Part shown: one piece after another, positions 7,292 to 15,075 of the stretch
Layout of the letters: the number at the start of each line of letters is the position of its first letter
Numbering within the stretch: position 1 is the stretch's first letter
Assembly (NCBI GenBank): GCA_944363995.1
Contig: CALVVV010000009.1
Span: 1 to 24,565 of the forward strand
DNA: 24,565 nucleotides
Origin: an uncultured Bacilli bacterium
GTDB taxonomy: Bacteria > Bacillota_I > Bacilli_A > RF39 > UBA660
Reading direction: 5' to 3'
Position numbers and translations under genes: made by a program
Notes under the pieces: model-generated
What the model saw: only the letters and a program-made list of their open reading frames with translations
Databases searched by the model: none
What the model was told of the DNA's origin: nothing

Positions 7292-9106
7292 ATGAATGAA
7301 AATTTAAATAATAAAAATAATAGTTTAGACACACAACCAACTCAGCCTGTACAACCTGTGCAACCTGCCCAACCAGCTCAACCTGTGCAACCAGTAGAAA
7401 ACATACAAGTAGTGGATGAAGATGAAAGTGATTTAAAAAATATCAAAAGTAATAAATTAATAATTTTGATTATAATTTTAATTATTTTACTAATTGTAGG
7501 AAGTGTCGGATTATTCTTTATTTTAAATAAATCTAAAAATCCAAAAACAATTTTTACAGAATCAATTACTGAAATAAAGAAACAATTCAATAATCTTACA
7601 AGCAATTTAGATAATGAAGTAGAAACACTTGATAATAATAAAATTATTTTTAACAACAATATTACATTTGATACCAACACTGAAGATTTAGAAGTTTTAA
7701 AAGAATTAAAATTAAATTTTCTCTATGAATTAGATTATCAAAATAAATATTTTAATTTAAAAACTATATTAGGTGATAATAATAAACAAATTGCTGATTT
7801 ACTTATTTATTTATCAAATAATTCTTTGTTTTTTGAATCCGAAAGCTTATTTAGTAAAGTCGTAAAATTAGGAGAAATTAATTTTGATGAGTTATTACAA
7901 AATGAAAATAATGAAGAATTAAAAGAAAATGTAGAAGATTTCAAATACTTAATTAATAGTATGTTAGACTATATTTCAAATTCATTAGTTGAAGATAATT
8001 TTAGTAAAGAAAAAGAAACAATAACTATCAATAATGAAAATATTGATGTTACATCAAACATATATAAAATTAATCAAGAAATTGCTAATACTATGAAAAA
8101 AAGTATTATTGAAAAAATATTAAATGATGAAAAGTTTATTGAAATATTAGCTAAATATAATGAAATGACTGTTGATGAAATTAAAGAAAAATTAAATGAA
8201 GAAAAAGATAAAGATTTTGCTTTAGTAAGTGATGATATCTATCTTTCAACAGGTAAATCAGAAGCTAGTATGATTTATAGTAGTATAAGTAATTATTGTG
8301 CCTTAAGTAGTTTAAAAAAAGACATTGGAACATTTACAAGCGATGATATAGATTGTGAAAATAAGACTTCTTTTACTGATGAGGAAATTGCTAAAATAGT
8401 TAATTTAGGTAATGCTAAAATCAATAAATTAAGTTATACAGATAAAATAAATGAATTAATTATAGAAAGTAACGGTTATATGTTTACACTTCAAAGTGAT
8501 GGTACTTTTAAGGAAGAAAAACAAACTACTGAAGAATTAAACATCACATTTAAAATATACACCAAAGGAAATGATTTTATTGGTCTTAATATTACAGATG
8601 CTGAAACTATAATAACATATACTGATTATAAAGATATTATTGATTTTGCTATCAATGACAAAGGTAGTGACAAACTTACCATTAAAAATGAAAATGATAT
8701 TACCACTATTACATTGCAGGATGCTGATATGACTTATAAAGCAACTTTCAATAATGGTGAAACTAAAGAATTAAATTTAAATTTTAATGAAGAATTAAAT
8801 GCTAACGTTAAAATTCAAACCGAAAATATAAGTGATGACGAAAAAAATATAAAAACTACTATAACACTAAATAGTAAAAGTGACGTTGAAATGGATTTAA
8901 TAATTAATATCGATTCAACCATATATACAAACAAAAATATCGAGATAAAAAAACCTAACAGTTATATTGAATTTAATGAATTAACTGAAAATGACATTCA
9001 AGAAATAATAGAAAATTTATATAAAAATTCAGAAGGTACATTTTTAGAAGATATTTTAAATTTATTACTTGGTATTGGCAATACCGATTCTAATTTAGAT
9101 ATATAA
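7292..9106 (+). CDS. Hypothetical single-pass membrane protein with Pro/Gln repeats
   Basis: This is a 604-aa protein with no recognised family. Residues 16-35 are a low-complexity tract of PVQP/PAQP repeats, followed by an acidic stretch. One strong transmembrane helix lies at about 55-78 (KLIILIIILIILLIVG). The remaining roughly 520 residues are predicted to face outside and are rich in Asn, Glu and Lys. A central patch near 320-360 (SMIYSSISNYCALSSL, then a second Cys at 355) looks like a compact domain with a possible disulfide. The start ATG at 7292 has AGGAG ten bases upstream; an overlapping ATG at 7287 runs into a stop after two codons. It is divergent from parE and has its own terminator. 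A surface or envelope role is inferred only from topology. Confidence 0.75.
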   Translation: MNENLNNKNNSLDTQPTQPVQPVQPAQPAQPVQPVENIQVVDEDESDLKNIKSNKLIILIIILIILLIVGSVGLFFILNKSKNPKTIFTESITEIKKQFNNLTSNLDNEVETLDNNKIIFNNNITFDTNTEDLEVLKELKLNFLYELDYQNKYFNLKTILGDNNKQIADLLIYLSNNSLFFESESLFSKVVKLGEINFDELLQNENNEELKENVEDFKYLINSMLDYISNSLVEDNFSKEKETITINNENIDVTSNIYKINQEIANTMKKSIIEKILNDEKFIEILAKYNEMTVDEIKEKLNEEKDKDFALVSDDIYLSTGKSEASMIYSSISNYCALSSLKKDIGTFTSDDIDCENKTSFTDEEIAKIVNLGNAKINKLSYTDKINELIIESNGYMFTLQSDGTFKEEKQTTEELNITFKIYTKGNDFIGLNITDAETIITYTDYKDIIDFAINDKGSDKLTIKNENDITTITLQDADMTYKATFNNGETKELNLNFNEELNANVKIQTENISDDEKNIKTTITLNSKSDVEMDLIINIDSTIYTNKNIEIKKPNSYIEFNELTENDIQEIIENLYKNSEGTFLEDILNLLLGIGNTDSNLDI

Positions 9107-9134
9107 AGTGTTAATAAGCACTTTTTTTATTTTA
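9105..9134 (+). terminator. Terminator after the 604-aa membrane protein
   Basis: A 6-bp stem (AAAGTG / CACTTT) with an 8-nt loop is followed by a run of T residues. It overlaps the TAA stop codon. Confidence 0.8.
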
Positions 9135-9167
9135 TTAAATATGCTAAAATATTTTTAGGTGATTAAT

Positions 9168-10118
9168 TTGACTATTACATTAAAGGTTAGTGAAAATACT
9201 AAACAAAAAATGATTGAATATTTTGAAGATAAAAAAAGACCCAAAACTCCTGATTATGCTATTTTCCAAGCGGATGAAGCGGATACTGTAGTTACACTTT
9301 ATAATTCCGGAAAAGCCGTATTTCAAGGAATAAGTGCTGATATTGATGCAAATATGTGGAAAGAAATGGAACGTCATTTAAATCCAACTAAAGCTGTGGA
9401 AATAACTAATAGTAATGATAAAAAGAAAAAAGAAAAAATTATTGAAAAAATAGATCCTAAAATCTATTATGCTTCTACTATTGGTTCTGATGAAGTCGGA
9501 ACCGGTGATTATTTTGGTCCTATTGTAGTTACAGCAGCATACGTAGAAAAAGAAAATATTCCTTTTTTAGAAGAATTAGGGGTAAAAGATTCTAAAAAAT
9601 TAACCGATGAAAAAATATTGGAAATAGTACCACAAATAATTAAAAAAATTCCTTATGAATGCATTATATTAAATAACAAAGAATATAATGAAAATTATAG
9701 TTCTGATATGAATATGAATAAAGTAAAAGCTATTTTACATAATAAAGTGTTAAGTAAAATGACTAGCAAATATCAATATGATTACATAGTTGTTGATCAA
9801 TTCGCGCAACCATATGCCTATTACAATTATTTAAAAGAAACTAATTATATAAAAAATATAACATTTATTACAAAAGCTGAAGATAAATGTTTAGCGGTGG
9901 CGTGTGCTTCTTTAATTAGTAGATTTGTATTTTTAAAAGAATTTGATAAACTAAGTAATACTTTAGGTATATTTTTAATTAAAGGGGCTAGTGATAAAGT
10001 TGATGAATTAGGTTTAAAAATTGTAAATAAATATGGTTTTAATAAATTAAAAGATATAGCAAAATTAAATTTTAAAAATACTGAAAAAATTAAAAAATTA
10101 AAAGAATCTTCAATTTAA
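9168..10118 (+). CDS. rnhC: Ribonuclease HIII
   Basis: RNase HIII removes RNA from RNA-DNA hybrids in the cytoplasm. The N-terminal 90 residues form the TBP-like substrate-binding domain typical of RnhC (IFQADEADTVVTLYNSGKAVFQG). The catalytic domain begins at the SDEVGTGDYFGP motif, with Asp108 and Glu109. It continues with VKDSKKL, VVDQFAQP and the KAEDKCLAVACASLISR helix. I choose TTG at 9168 as start because AGGTGAT (9157-9163) sits just upstream. A GTG at 9159 in the same frame is inside that ribosome-binding site. The length is then 316 aa, normal for the family. The gene converges with murC, and the two coding ends overlap by 9 bp inside a shared terminator. Confidence 0.93.
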   Translation: MTITLKVSENTKQKMIEYFEDKKRPKTPDYAIFQADEADTVVTLYNSGKAVFQGISADIDANMWKEMERHLNPTKAVEITNSNDKKKKEKIIEKIDPKIYYASTIGSDEVGTGDYFGPIVVTAAYVEKENIPFLEELGVKDSKKLTDEKILEIVPQIIKKIPYECIILNNKEYNENYSSDMNMNKVKAILHNKVLSKMTSKYQYDYIVVDQFAQPYAYYNYLKETNYIKNITFITKAEDKCLAVACASLISRFVFLKEFDKLSNTLGIFLIKGASDKVDELGLKIVNKYGFNKLKDIAKLNFKNTEKIKKLKESSI

Positions 10119-10130
10119 AGATTCTTTTTT
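10101..10130. terminator. Bidirectional terminator shared by rnhC and murC
   Basis: A perfect 9-bp stem (AAAGAATCT / AGATTCTTT) has a 9-nt loop, with T-runs on both sides when read on either strand. Both stop codons and the last few codons of rnhC (plus) and murC (minus) are inside the hairpin. Confidence 0.85.
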
Positions 10131-11435
10131 CATAGTATTGTTCAATAATTCTTCATATTTATTTTGTAAAATATAAATATCTTTACTACTCATAAATATA
10201 AGTACTGCATTTTTATGTTTTAACAATTTATCAACTGTTTCTAAATTTATATACTCGCCATTATTTAATTTATCTAATATTACTTTATATGTCACATCAT
10301 CATAACCAATTTCTTCCCTATCAACGCCAACATCCATTATATATGATTTATCTGCTAAATTTAATGCATCAGCAAATTCTTGAGCCATCTCTTTTGTTCG
10401 CGATAAAGTATGAGTTTTTAAAATAGCAACAATTTCTTTATCAGGATATTTTTGTTTAGCCCCTTTAATAGTAACTTTTACTTCTGTTGGATGATGAGCA
10501 TAATCATCAATAGTAACTATATCACCTATTATCTTCTCTTTAAATCTTCTTTTAGCACCTTCAAATGTTTTTAAATATTTAGCTACATCTTTAGCTTCTA
10601 AACGTTCATAATAACATACACCAATAACAGCCAACGAATTTAATAACATATGTTTACCATATAATGGTAAATCAAAATGGCCATAATAATTGTCTTCAAT
10701 GAAAACATCAAAACTTGTTCCCTCATTAGAATATACAACATCTTTAGCAATTATATCATTGTCATCATTTAAACCGTAATAAAATATTGGAACATTTACT
10801 TCTAAAGTATGAGTATAAGGATCATCACCACAAGCAATAACCATTTTTTCTGCCAACTTAGCATATTCTTGATATGCTAATATAACATCATCAATATCTT
10901 TGTAATAATCTATATGATCCAATTCAATATTAGTAATAATAGCATAATAAGGTGTATAACTTAAAAAATGTCTTTTATATTCACAAGCTTCTAAAGCAAA
11001 ATATTCGTTATCTTTATTAGCATCACCTGTACCATCACCTATTAAATAATTACAACCAGTAATATTTTTTAAAACATGACTTAACATAGCTGTAGTAGTA
11101 GTTTTGCCATGACATCCAGCAATCGTAATTGTCTTAAACATTTTTGTAAGTTTGCCAACCATCTCTTGATAAGAATATATTTTTAAATTCAATTCTTTAG
11201 CTCTTACGATTTCTTCGTGATCATCTTTAAATGCATTACCTTGAATGATAATCATATCTTCTTTAATATTATTTTTATTAAATTCATATATTTTAATACC
11301 TTTATCAATTAAAGCTTGTTCCGTAAAAAAATGATCAGGCTTATCACTACCTTCAACTTCATAACCTAATCCATCAAGTATTTGCGCTAAAGCACTCATA
11401 CCTGTTCCTTTAATTCCAACAAGAAAGTATTTCAT
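10110..11435 (-). CDS. murC: UDP-N-acetylmuramate--L-alanine ligase
   Basis: MurC (441 aa) adds L-Ala to UDP-MurNAc, the first peptide step of peptidoglycan precursor synthesis. The N-terminal Rossmann-like domain has GIKGTGMSALAQ. The ATP-binding loop is GCHGKTTTTAM (residues 107-117). Further Mur ligase signatures are ITNIELDHIDYY, DDYAHHPTEVKVTI and the C-terminal THTLSRTKEM. The ATG at 11435 follows TAGGAGATGA. It has its own upstream gap of 68 nt after obg, with a weak possible -10 (TAAAAT). Its presence indicates the organism makes peptidoglycan, which argues against a wall-less Mollicute. In Bacillus, murC is not next to obg, so this linkage is lineage-specific. Confidence 0.94.
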   Translation of the reverse strand: MKYFLVGIKGTGMSALAQILDGLGYEVEGSDKPDHFFTEQALIDKGIKIYEFNKNNIKEDMIIIQGNAFKDDHEEIVRAKELNLKIYSYQEMVGKLTKMFKTITIAGCHGKTTTTAMLSHVLKNITGCNYLIGDGTGDANKDNEYFALEACEYKRHFLSYTPYYAIITNIELDHIDYYKDIDDVILAYQEYAKLAEKMVIACGDDPYTHTLEVNVPIFYYGLNDDNDIIAKDVVYSNEGTSFDVFIEDNYYGHFDLPLYGKHMLLNSLAVIGVCYYERLEAKDVAKYLKTFEGAKRRFKEKIIGDIVTIDDYAHHPTEVKVTIKGAKQKYPDKEIVAILKTHTLSRTKEMAQEFADALNLADKSYIMDVGVDREEIGYDDVTYKVILDKLNNGEYINLETVDKLLKHKNAVLIFMSSKDIYILQNKYEELLNNTMKKESLN

Positions 11436-11503
11436 CTAATCATCTCCTATTTATATTTTACACCAATATTAATAAAAAAGTCCATAAATTTAATAAATTT
11501 ATA

Positions 11504-12772
11504 TTAATCTTTATATTCAAATTCCAAATCAAGAATTCTAATTATGTCCCCTTCTTTAGCACCTAATTCATGCAATTTTTCATCAACACCATATCTTCTT
11601 AACTTATTAGCAAAACGATTAACAGCTTCATCAGTATTAAATTTAGTCATTTTTAATAATTTTTCTATTTTTTCGCCTTTGATAATCCAAACATTACCTT
11701 CTTTTGTAACTGTAAATGGTTTTTCTTCTTTAAATTTATATAAAATATGACTTTCAAATTTTTCTTGTTCATATAATGGATTTTTTTTAATTTTTATTAA
11801 CATGTTAGCCAATGCTTCAATAACCTCTTTAAGTCCTTCATTAGTAATTGCTTTAACTGGATAAATAGGCAATGAAACCTTTTTTTGAAATTGTTTTAAA
11901 TTATTTAAAGAATTAGGCATATCCATTTTATTAGCGATAATTATTTGTGGCTTTTCTAATATTTTAGGATTAAATTGTTTTAATTCATTATTTATAACTA
12001 TATAATCATCATAAGGATTTCTTCCTTCGATAGCTCCCATATCAATAACATGAGCTATCACTCTTGTTCGTTCAATATGTTTTAAAAATTGATCTCCTAA
12101 TCCTTCACCTTTTGAAGCTCCTTCAATTAAGCCTGGTAAATCTGCTATCACAAAAGAAGTATTATTTGCTTTAACAACACCTAAATTAGGTTTTAAAGTT
12201 GTAAAATGATAAGGCGCTATTTTGGGTTTTGCTTTTGATATTTGTGATATTATAGTTGATTTTCCAACACTTGGCATTCCTACTAATCCAACATCTGCTA
12301 ATAATTTTAATTCAACTTTAACTTTTCTTATTTCACCTGGTTCACCATTTTCGGCAAAATGCGGCGCTGGATTAGATTTAGTAGCAAAAGCCATATTTCC
12401 TCGACCGCCTCGACCGCCACTAGCCACAATCACTTCATCATCTTTTTGTGTCAAATCAGCTATAACTAAATTAGTATCTAAATCTGTAATAACAGTTCCT
12501 AACGGTACTTTTACAATTACATCATCCGCTTTAGCGCCATTCATACCTTTTCCTAAACCGTTACTCCCTTTTTTACCTTTTATTTGTTTTTGATATCTTA
12601 AATCAATTAATGTATTTAATCCTTCATCAACTTTAAAAATAATATCAGAACCTTTTCCGCCATTACCACCATATGGTCCACCCATTTCTACAAACTTTTC
12701 ACGTCTAAAAGCCATACACCCATCGCCACCAGTTCCCGCTATAAGTTCTAAAACTACCTCATCAATAAACAT
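11504..12772 (-). CDS. obg: GTPase Obg/CgtA
   Basis: Obg (422 aa) is an essential GTPase of late 50S ribosome assembly and the stringent/stress response. The N-terminal Obg fold is glycine-rich (GGPYGGNGGKGSD, SGGRGGRGN). The G domain has G1 GMPSVGKST (165-173), G3 DLPGLIEGAS and G4 NKMD. The C-terminal OCT domain is present, ending in AKEGDIIRILDLEFEY. The start is the ATG at 12772, preceded by GTGGTGATT; an in-frame ATG six codons upstream has no good ribosome-binding site. A TATAAT at 12789-12794 inside the spacer could be its -10 element, though no good -35 accompanies it. Linkage with rpmA is the classic Firmicute order. Confidence 0.95.
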   Translation of the reverse strand: MFIDEVVLELIAGTGGDGCMAFRREKFVEMGGPYGGNGGKGSDIIFKVDEGLNTLIDLRYQKQIKGKKGSNGLGKGMNGAKADDVIVKVPLGTVITDLDTNLVIADLTQKDDEVIVASGGRGGRGNMAFATKSNPAPHFAENGEPGEIRKVKVELKLLADVGLVGMPSVGKSTIISQISKAKPKIAPYHFTTLKPNLGVVKANNTSFVIADLPGLIEGASKGEGLGDQFLKHIERTRVIAHVIDMGAIEGRNPYDDYIVINNELKQFNPKILEKPQIIIANKMDMPNSLNNLKQFQKKVSLPIYPVKAITNEGLKEVIEALANMLIKIKKNPLYEQEKFESHILYKFKEEKPFTVTKEGNVWIIKGEKIEKLLKMTKFNTDEAVNRFANKLRRYGVDEKLHELGAKEGDIIRILDLEFEYKD

Positions 12773-12798
12773 TTTAATCACCACTTCCATTATACACT

Positions 12799-12824
12799 AA
12801 AAAAAAAATAGGTGCTACCTATTT
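12799..12824 (-). terminator. Terminator after the receiver gene
   Basis: A perfect 8-bp stem (AAATAGGT / ACCTATTT) with a 3-nt loop is followed on the minus strand by seven T residues. The TAG stop codon of the receiver gene is inside the hairpin. Confidence 0.85.
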
Positions 12825-13199
12825 CCTTAATTTTAATTTACTAATACTTGTTTTTATATCATTCTCACTGAAAGGTTTATTTAAAACATCAACTATTGGA
12901 TATTTAAAAACTTTATCTAATGAATCTTTAGTATCATCTCCAGTTAAAATACAAACAGGAATTTTATTAAATAAATGATTTTTTTCAAAAGTTTCTAAAA
13001 CTTGAAAACCATTAAATCTTGGCATATTTAAATCTAATAATATACCGATAAAATCTTGTTCAAAATTATTTCGAATAATTTCAATTGCTTCAATACCATC
13101 CTTGGCAATTAAAACATTAAATTCATCTTTAAATATTTTAGTAACAAAGTTAGTAATAATACTTGAATCATCAACAACCAATAAAATTTTTGTTTCCAT
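12819..13199 (-). CDS. Stand-alone response regulator receiver (CheY/Spo0F-like)
   Basis: A 126-aa protein made of one receiver domain with no output domain. The acidic pair Asp10-Asp11 (VVDDSS), the phospho-acceptor Asp56 (LLDLNMPRFNGF), the switch Thr86 (LTGDDT) and Lys108 (LNKPF) are all present, so it should be phosphorylatable. The start ATG at 13199 follows GAGGTAG. It has its own extended -10 promoter and its own terminator. It sits between rpmA and obg, the position taken in Bacillus subtilis by spo0B, the phosphorelay phosphotransferase. A single-domain receiver there is reminiscent of Spo0F, but no histidine kinase or phosphotransferase is in the window, so its pathway is unknown. 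It could equally be a general CheY-like adaptor. Confidence 0.9.
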   Translation of the reverse strand: METKILLVVDDSSIITNFVTKIFKDEFNVLIAKDGIEAIEIIRNNFEQDFIGILLDLNMPRFNGFQVLETFEKNHLFNKIPVCILTGDDTKDSLDKVFKYPIVDVLNKPFSENDIKTSISKLKLRK

Positions 13200-13218
13200 A
13201 TAATCTACCTCTATTTTA

Positions 13219-13227
13219 ATTATATCA
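13219..13227 (-). promoter_or_regulatory. Extended -10 promoter of the receiver gene
   Basis: The minus strand reads TGATATAAT, a TGn-TATAAT extended -10, about 20 nt before the ATG. The -35 region is only T-rich, as expected for an extended -10 promoter. Confidence 0.6.
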
Positions 13228-13342
13228 TATTTCTAAAAAAAAATAAAATATATATAAAAAATTATTTGTAGAATATATCTTTAATTTATTACTTTATAAT
13301 TAGATTTTTAAATATTTAATTTTTAATATATTAGTGTACAAA

Positions 13343-13392
13343 AAAAGATAGATTATTTAGTAGTATAAACACTTACTTGTTTTCTATCTTTT
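13343..13392 (-). terminator. Possible long-loop terminator after rpmA
   Basis: A perfect 9-bp inverted repeat (AAAAGATAG / CTATCTTTT) spans the end of rpmA with a 32-nt loop. The 3' arm runs into more T residues on the minus strand. The loop is long, so this is a tentative call. Confidence 0.4.
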
Positions 13393-13643
13393 CCAACCCT
13401 TTCAAATTTAACATATCCATCTATTTTAGCATAAACAGTATCATCTGAACCAATACCAACATTAATACCTGGATATATTTTTGTTCCTCTTTGACGATAC
13501 AAAATTGAACCGCCAGTTACAAATTCGCCATCGCTAGCTTTTGCTCCTAATCTTTTAGCAATTGAATCACGACCATTTTTTGTAGATCCTTGTCCTTTTT
13601 TATGAGCAAATAATTGTATATTTAATTGCATCAACTTTAACAC
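13353..13643 (-). CDS. rpmA: 50S ribosomal protein L27 (precursor with Prp cleavage site)
   Basis: L27 (96 aa as precursor) lies near the peptidyl-transferase centre. The core KKGQGSTKNGRDSIAKRLG, GGSILYRQRGTKIYPG and DGYVKFERVGKDRK is typical. I choose GTG at 13643, eight bases after AAGGAGG, which gives the N-terminus MLKLMQLNIQLF-AHKKG. This matches the Firmicute LQFF-A leader that the protease Prp removes before L27 enters the ribosome. The prp gene is immediately upstream and its stop codon is two bases before this start. A GTG at 13652 lies in the ribosome-binding site, and an ATG at 13631 is a poorer-spaced alternative. Confidence 0.95.
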   Translation of the reverse strand: MLKLMQLNIQLFAHKKGQGSTKNGRDSIAKRLGAKASDGEFVTGGSILYRQRGTKIYPGINVGIGSDDTVYAKIDGYVKFERVGKDRKQVSVYTTK

Positions 13644-13645
13644 AA

Positions 13646-13942
13646 TTAACACCTCCTTATTTTTATATATTTTGGATATTGTTTTTCTAATTCTTTTAAT
13701 AAATCAATTAAATTAAATATTAATTTATCTATTATTTCATTATGTTTTAAAATTTTTATAATAACACTTTCATCATAATTAATAGCTTCTTCATCAATTC
13801 TAATAATAGCATTAATAGTAGTAATAACTATTGAAGAAACAGAAGCACAGATTATATCTTTACCAATCTCTTCATAGCCAGAATGTCCTTTAATTGTTAT
13901 TTCTTCAATAACATCTTTTTCTTTAATATTTACTTTAATCAT
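13646..13942 (-). CDS. prp: Ribosomal processing cysteine protease Prp
   Basis: Prp (YsxB, 98 aa) is the cysteine protease that cleaves the N-terminal extension of L27. The catalytic pair is visible as His20 in KGHSGYEEIGKD and Cys32 in IICASVSS. The rest is the small alpha/beta fold of DUF464. Its start ATG shares one base with the rplU stop (TAATG) and its end abuts rpmA, so the three genes form a tightly coupled rplU-prp-rpmA operon. The substrate motif is present in the adjacent rpmA product. Confidence 0.93.
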   Translation of the reverse strand: MIKVNIKEKDVIEEITIKGHSGYEEIGKDIICASVSSIVITTINAIIRIDEEAINYDESVIIKILKHNEIIDKLIFNLIDLLKELEKQYPKYIKIRRC

Positions 13943-14244
13943 TATTTTTCAATAATTTTTTTAATTTCTACTTTAGTATATGGTTGACGATGACCTTGAG
14001 TTTTATGATAATTTTTCTTAGGATTATATTTAAAAACTTTAATCTTTTTATTTTTACCATTTTTAATTACTTCACCATGAACCGTAACATTAGTTAAATA
14101 AGGACGACCAGTATTACCATTAACCATTAATACTTTATCAAATATAACCTCTTTACCTACTTCTAAATCTAATTTTTCAATATAGATAATAGAGCCTTCT
14201 TCAACATAATATTGTTTTCCTCCAGTTTCAATAACTGCTTTCAT
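13942..14244 (-). CDS. rplU: 50S ribosomal protein L21
   Basis: L21 (100 aa) binds 23S rRNA early in 50S assembly. It starts MKAVIETGGKQYYVEEG and ends with the family pattern KYNPKKNYHKTQGHRQPYTKVEI. The ATG at 14244 follows the strong AAAAGGAGGT site. It is the first gene of the rplU-prp-rpmA operon, controlled by a strong promoter and a structured leader. Confidence 0.97.
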   Translation of the reverse strand: MKAVIETGGKQYYVEEGSIIYIEKLDLEVGKEVIFDKVLMVNGNTGRPYLTNVTVHGEVIKNGKNKKIKVFKYNPKKNYHKTQGHRQPYTKVEIKKIIEK

Positions 14245-14331
14245 ATATATACCTCCTTTTATCTCAGACTCGCCATTGAGGTAATAATTTTTAAACCTTT
14301 TCTGTGCGGTTGTAGAGAGGTCTCTACACAG
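14245..14331 (-). ncRNA. L21 leader RNA (cis-regulatory)
   Basis: Between the rplU promoter and start codon the minus-strand RNA forms a hairpin. CTGTG pairs with CACAG (14302-14331) and encloses a nested TAGAGA-CC-TCTCTA helix. It is followed by a conserved-looking segment, ATGGCGAGTCTGAGA, just before the ribosome-binding site. Position and layout fit the Firmicute ribosomal L21 leader, thought to mediate feedback by an operon product. I recognise it from memory; a covariance-model search was not run. Confidence 0.8.
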
Positions 14332-14337
14332 TTTCTA

Positions 14338-14366
14338 ATTTTAGCACATTTCTTTTTATTTGTCAA
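14338..14366 (-). promoter_or_regulatory. Promoter of the rplU-prp-rpmA operon
   Basis: On the minus strand there is a consensus -35 TTGACA (14361-14366), a 17-nt spacer ending TGC, and a -10 TAAAAT (14338-14343), forming an extended -10. It overlaps the last codons of the spoIVFB-like gene. Confidence 0.9.
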
Positions 14367-15075
14367 ACAAATATGCCATAATTTGTTTTTCGGTATAATA
14401 TTTATTATTTAAATAAAAAAAATGATTAGTTTGTTTATACATTTTAGTTATTTTATTAATCGTTTTTTTTCTTTTATATTTATTATTGTTTAAATATTTT
14501 TCTAATAAAAAACGATTAAAATAATAATTATGTTTTTTTATTTCTTTAATAATTTCTAAAAAAATAAAAAATAAAATTAAATACAATAATAAATTATGTT
14601 TAAAAAACAGTATAAATGTAATAGTTATAATTGAACAAATAATTGTCAAAATATGACTTTTTTTAAAAGGTATAAAAGTATTAAATAAAATATTAACAAT
14701 TTTGCTTCCATCCAAAGGATAAATTGGCAATAAATTAAATATTAAAATAATTATATTATAATAATCAAATATTTCATTTCCTCTATACATGTAATAAAAT
14801 AATAATTGAAATAACGGACCTAAAATCGTAATTATAAATTCTTCCTTTAATGATTTATCTATATTTTCTTGAAAGATAGTAATTCCGCCAAAAGGAAGTA
14901 AAATAACTTTATCTATTTTCCATTTAAAGATAATAGCTCCAATGATATGACCTAATTCATGAACTAATATGATTGAACTAAATATAATAAAATTTTTAAA
15001 ATTAGCTGTTATAAAACAAACAAAGGCTACTAAATAAAATAAAAAATGAATTTTAAATATATTCTTTATAGTCAA
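14356..15075 (-). CDS. SpoIVFB-like site-2 metalloprotease (M50)
   Basis: This is a polytopic intramembrane zinc protease (239 aa). The zinc motif is HELGH at His39-Glu40-His43, inside a hydrophobic helix. The third ligand is in NLLPIYPLDG (Asp122). A GP-containing helix (TILGPLFQ) is also typical. Bacillus SpoIVFB cleaves pro-sigma-K during sporulation; here the substrate is unknown. The gene starts at TTG 15075, inside the end of the preceding spoIVFA-like gene, with GGTGAAG just upstream, so translation is coupled. Its place before rplU is the same as in Bacillus, which supports orthology. The C-terminal 100 residues are very Asn/Lys-rich and divergent. Confidence 0.85.
   Translation of the reverse strand: MTIKNIFKIHFLFYLVAFVCFITANFKNFIIFSSIILVHELGHIIGAIIFKWKIDKVILLPFGGITIFQENIDKSLKEEFIITILGPLFQLLFYYMYRGNEIFDYYNIIILIFNLLPIYPLDGSKIVNILFNTFIPFKKSHILTIICSIITITFILFFKHNLLLYLILFFIFLEIIKEIKKHNYYFNRFLLEKYLNNNKYKRKKTINKITKMYKQTNHFFYLNNKYYTEKQIMAYLFDK

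Noticed and set aside
12222..12593. 123-aa plus-strand open frame opposite obg
   Set aside because: It is the antisense of the glycine-rich Obg domain, which produces long Pro/Ser-rich shadow frames.
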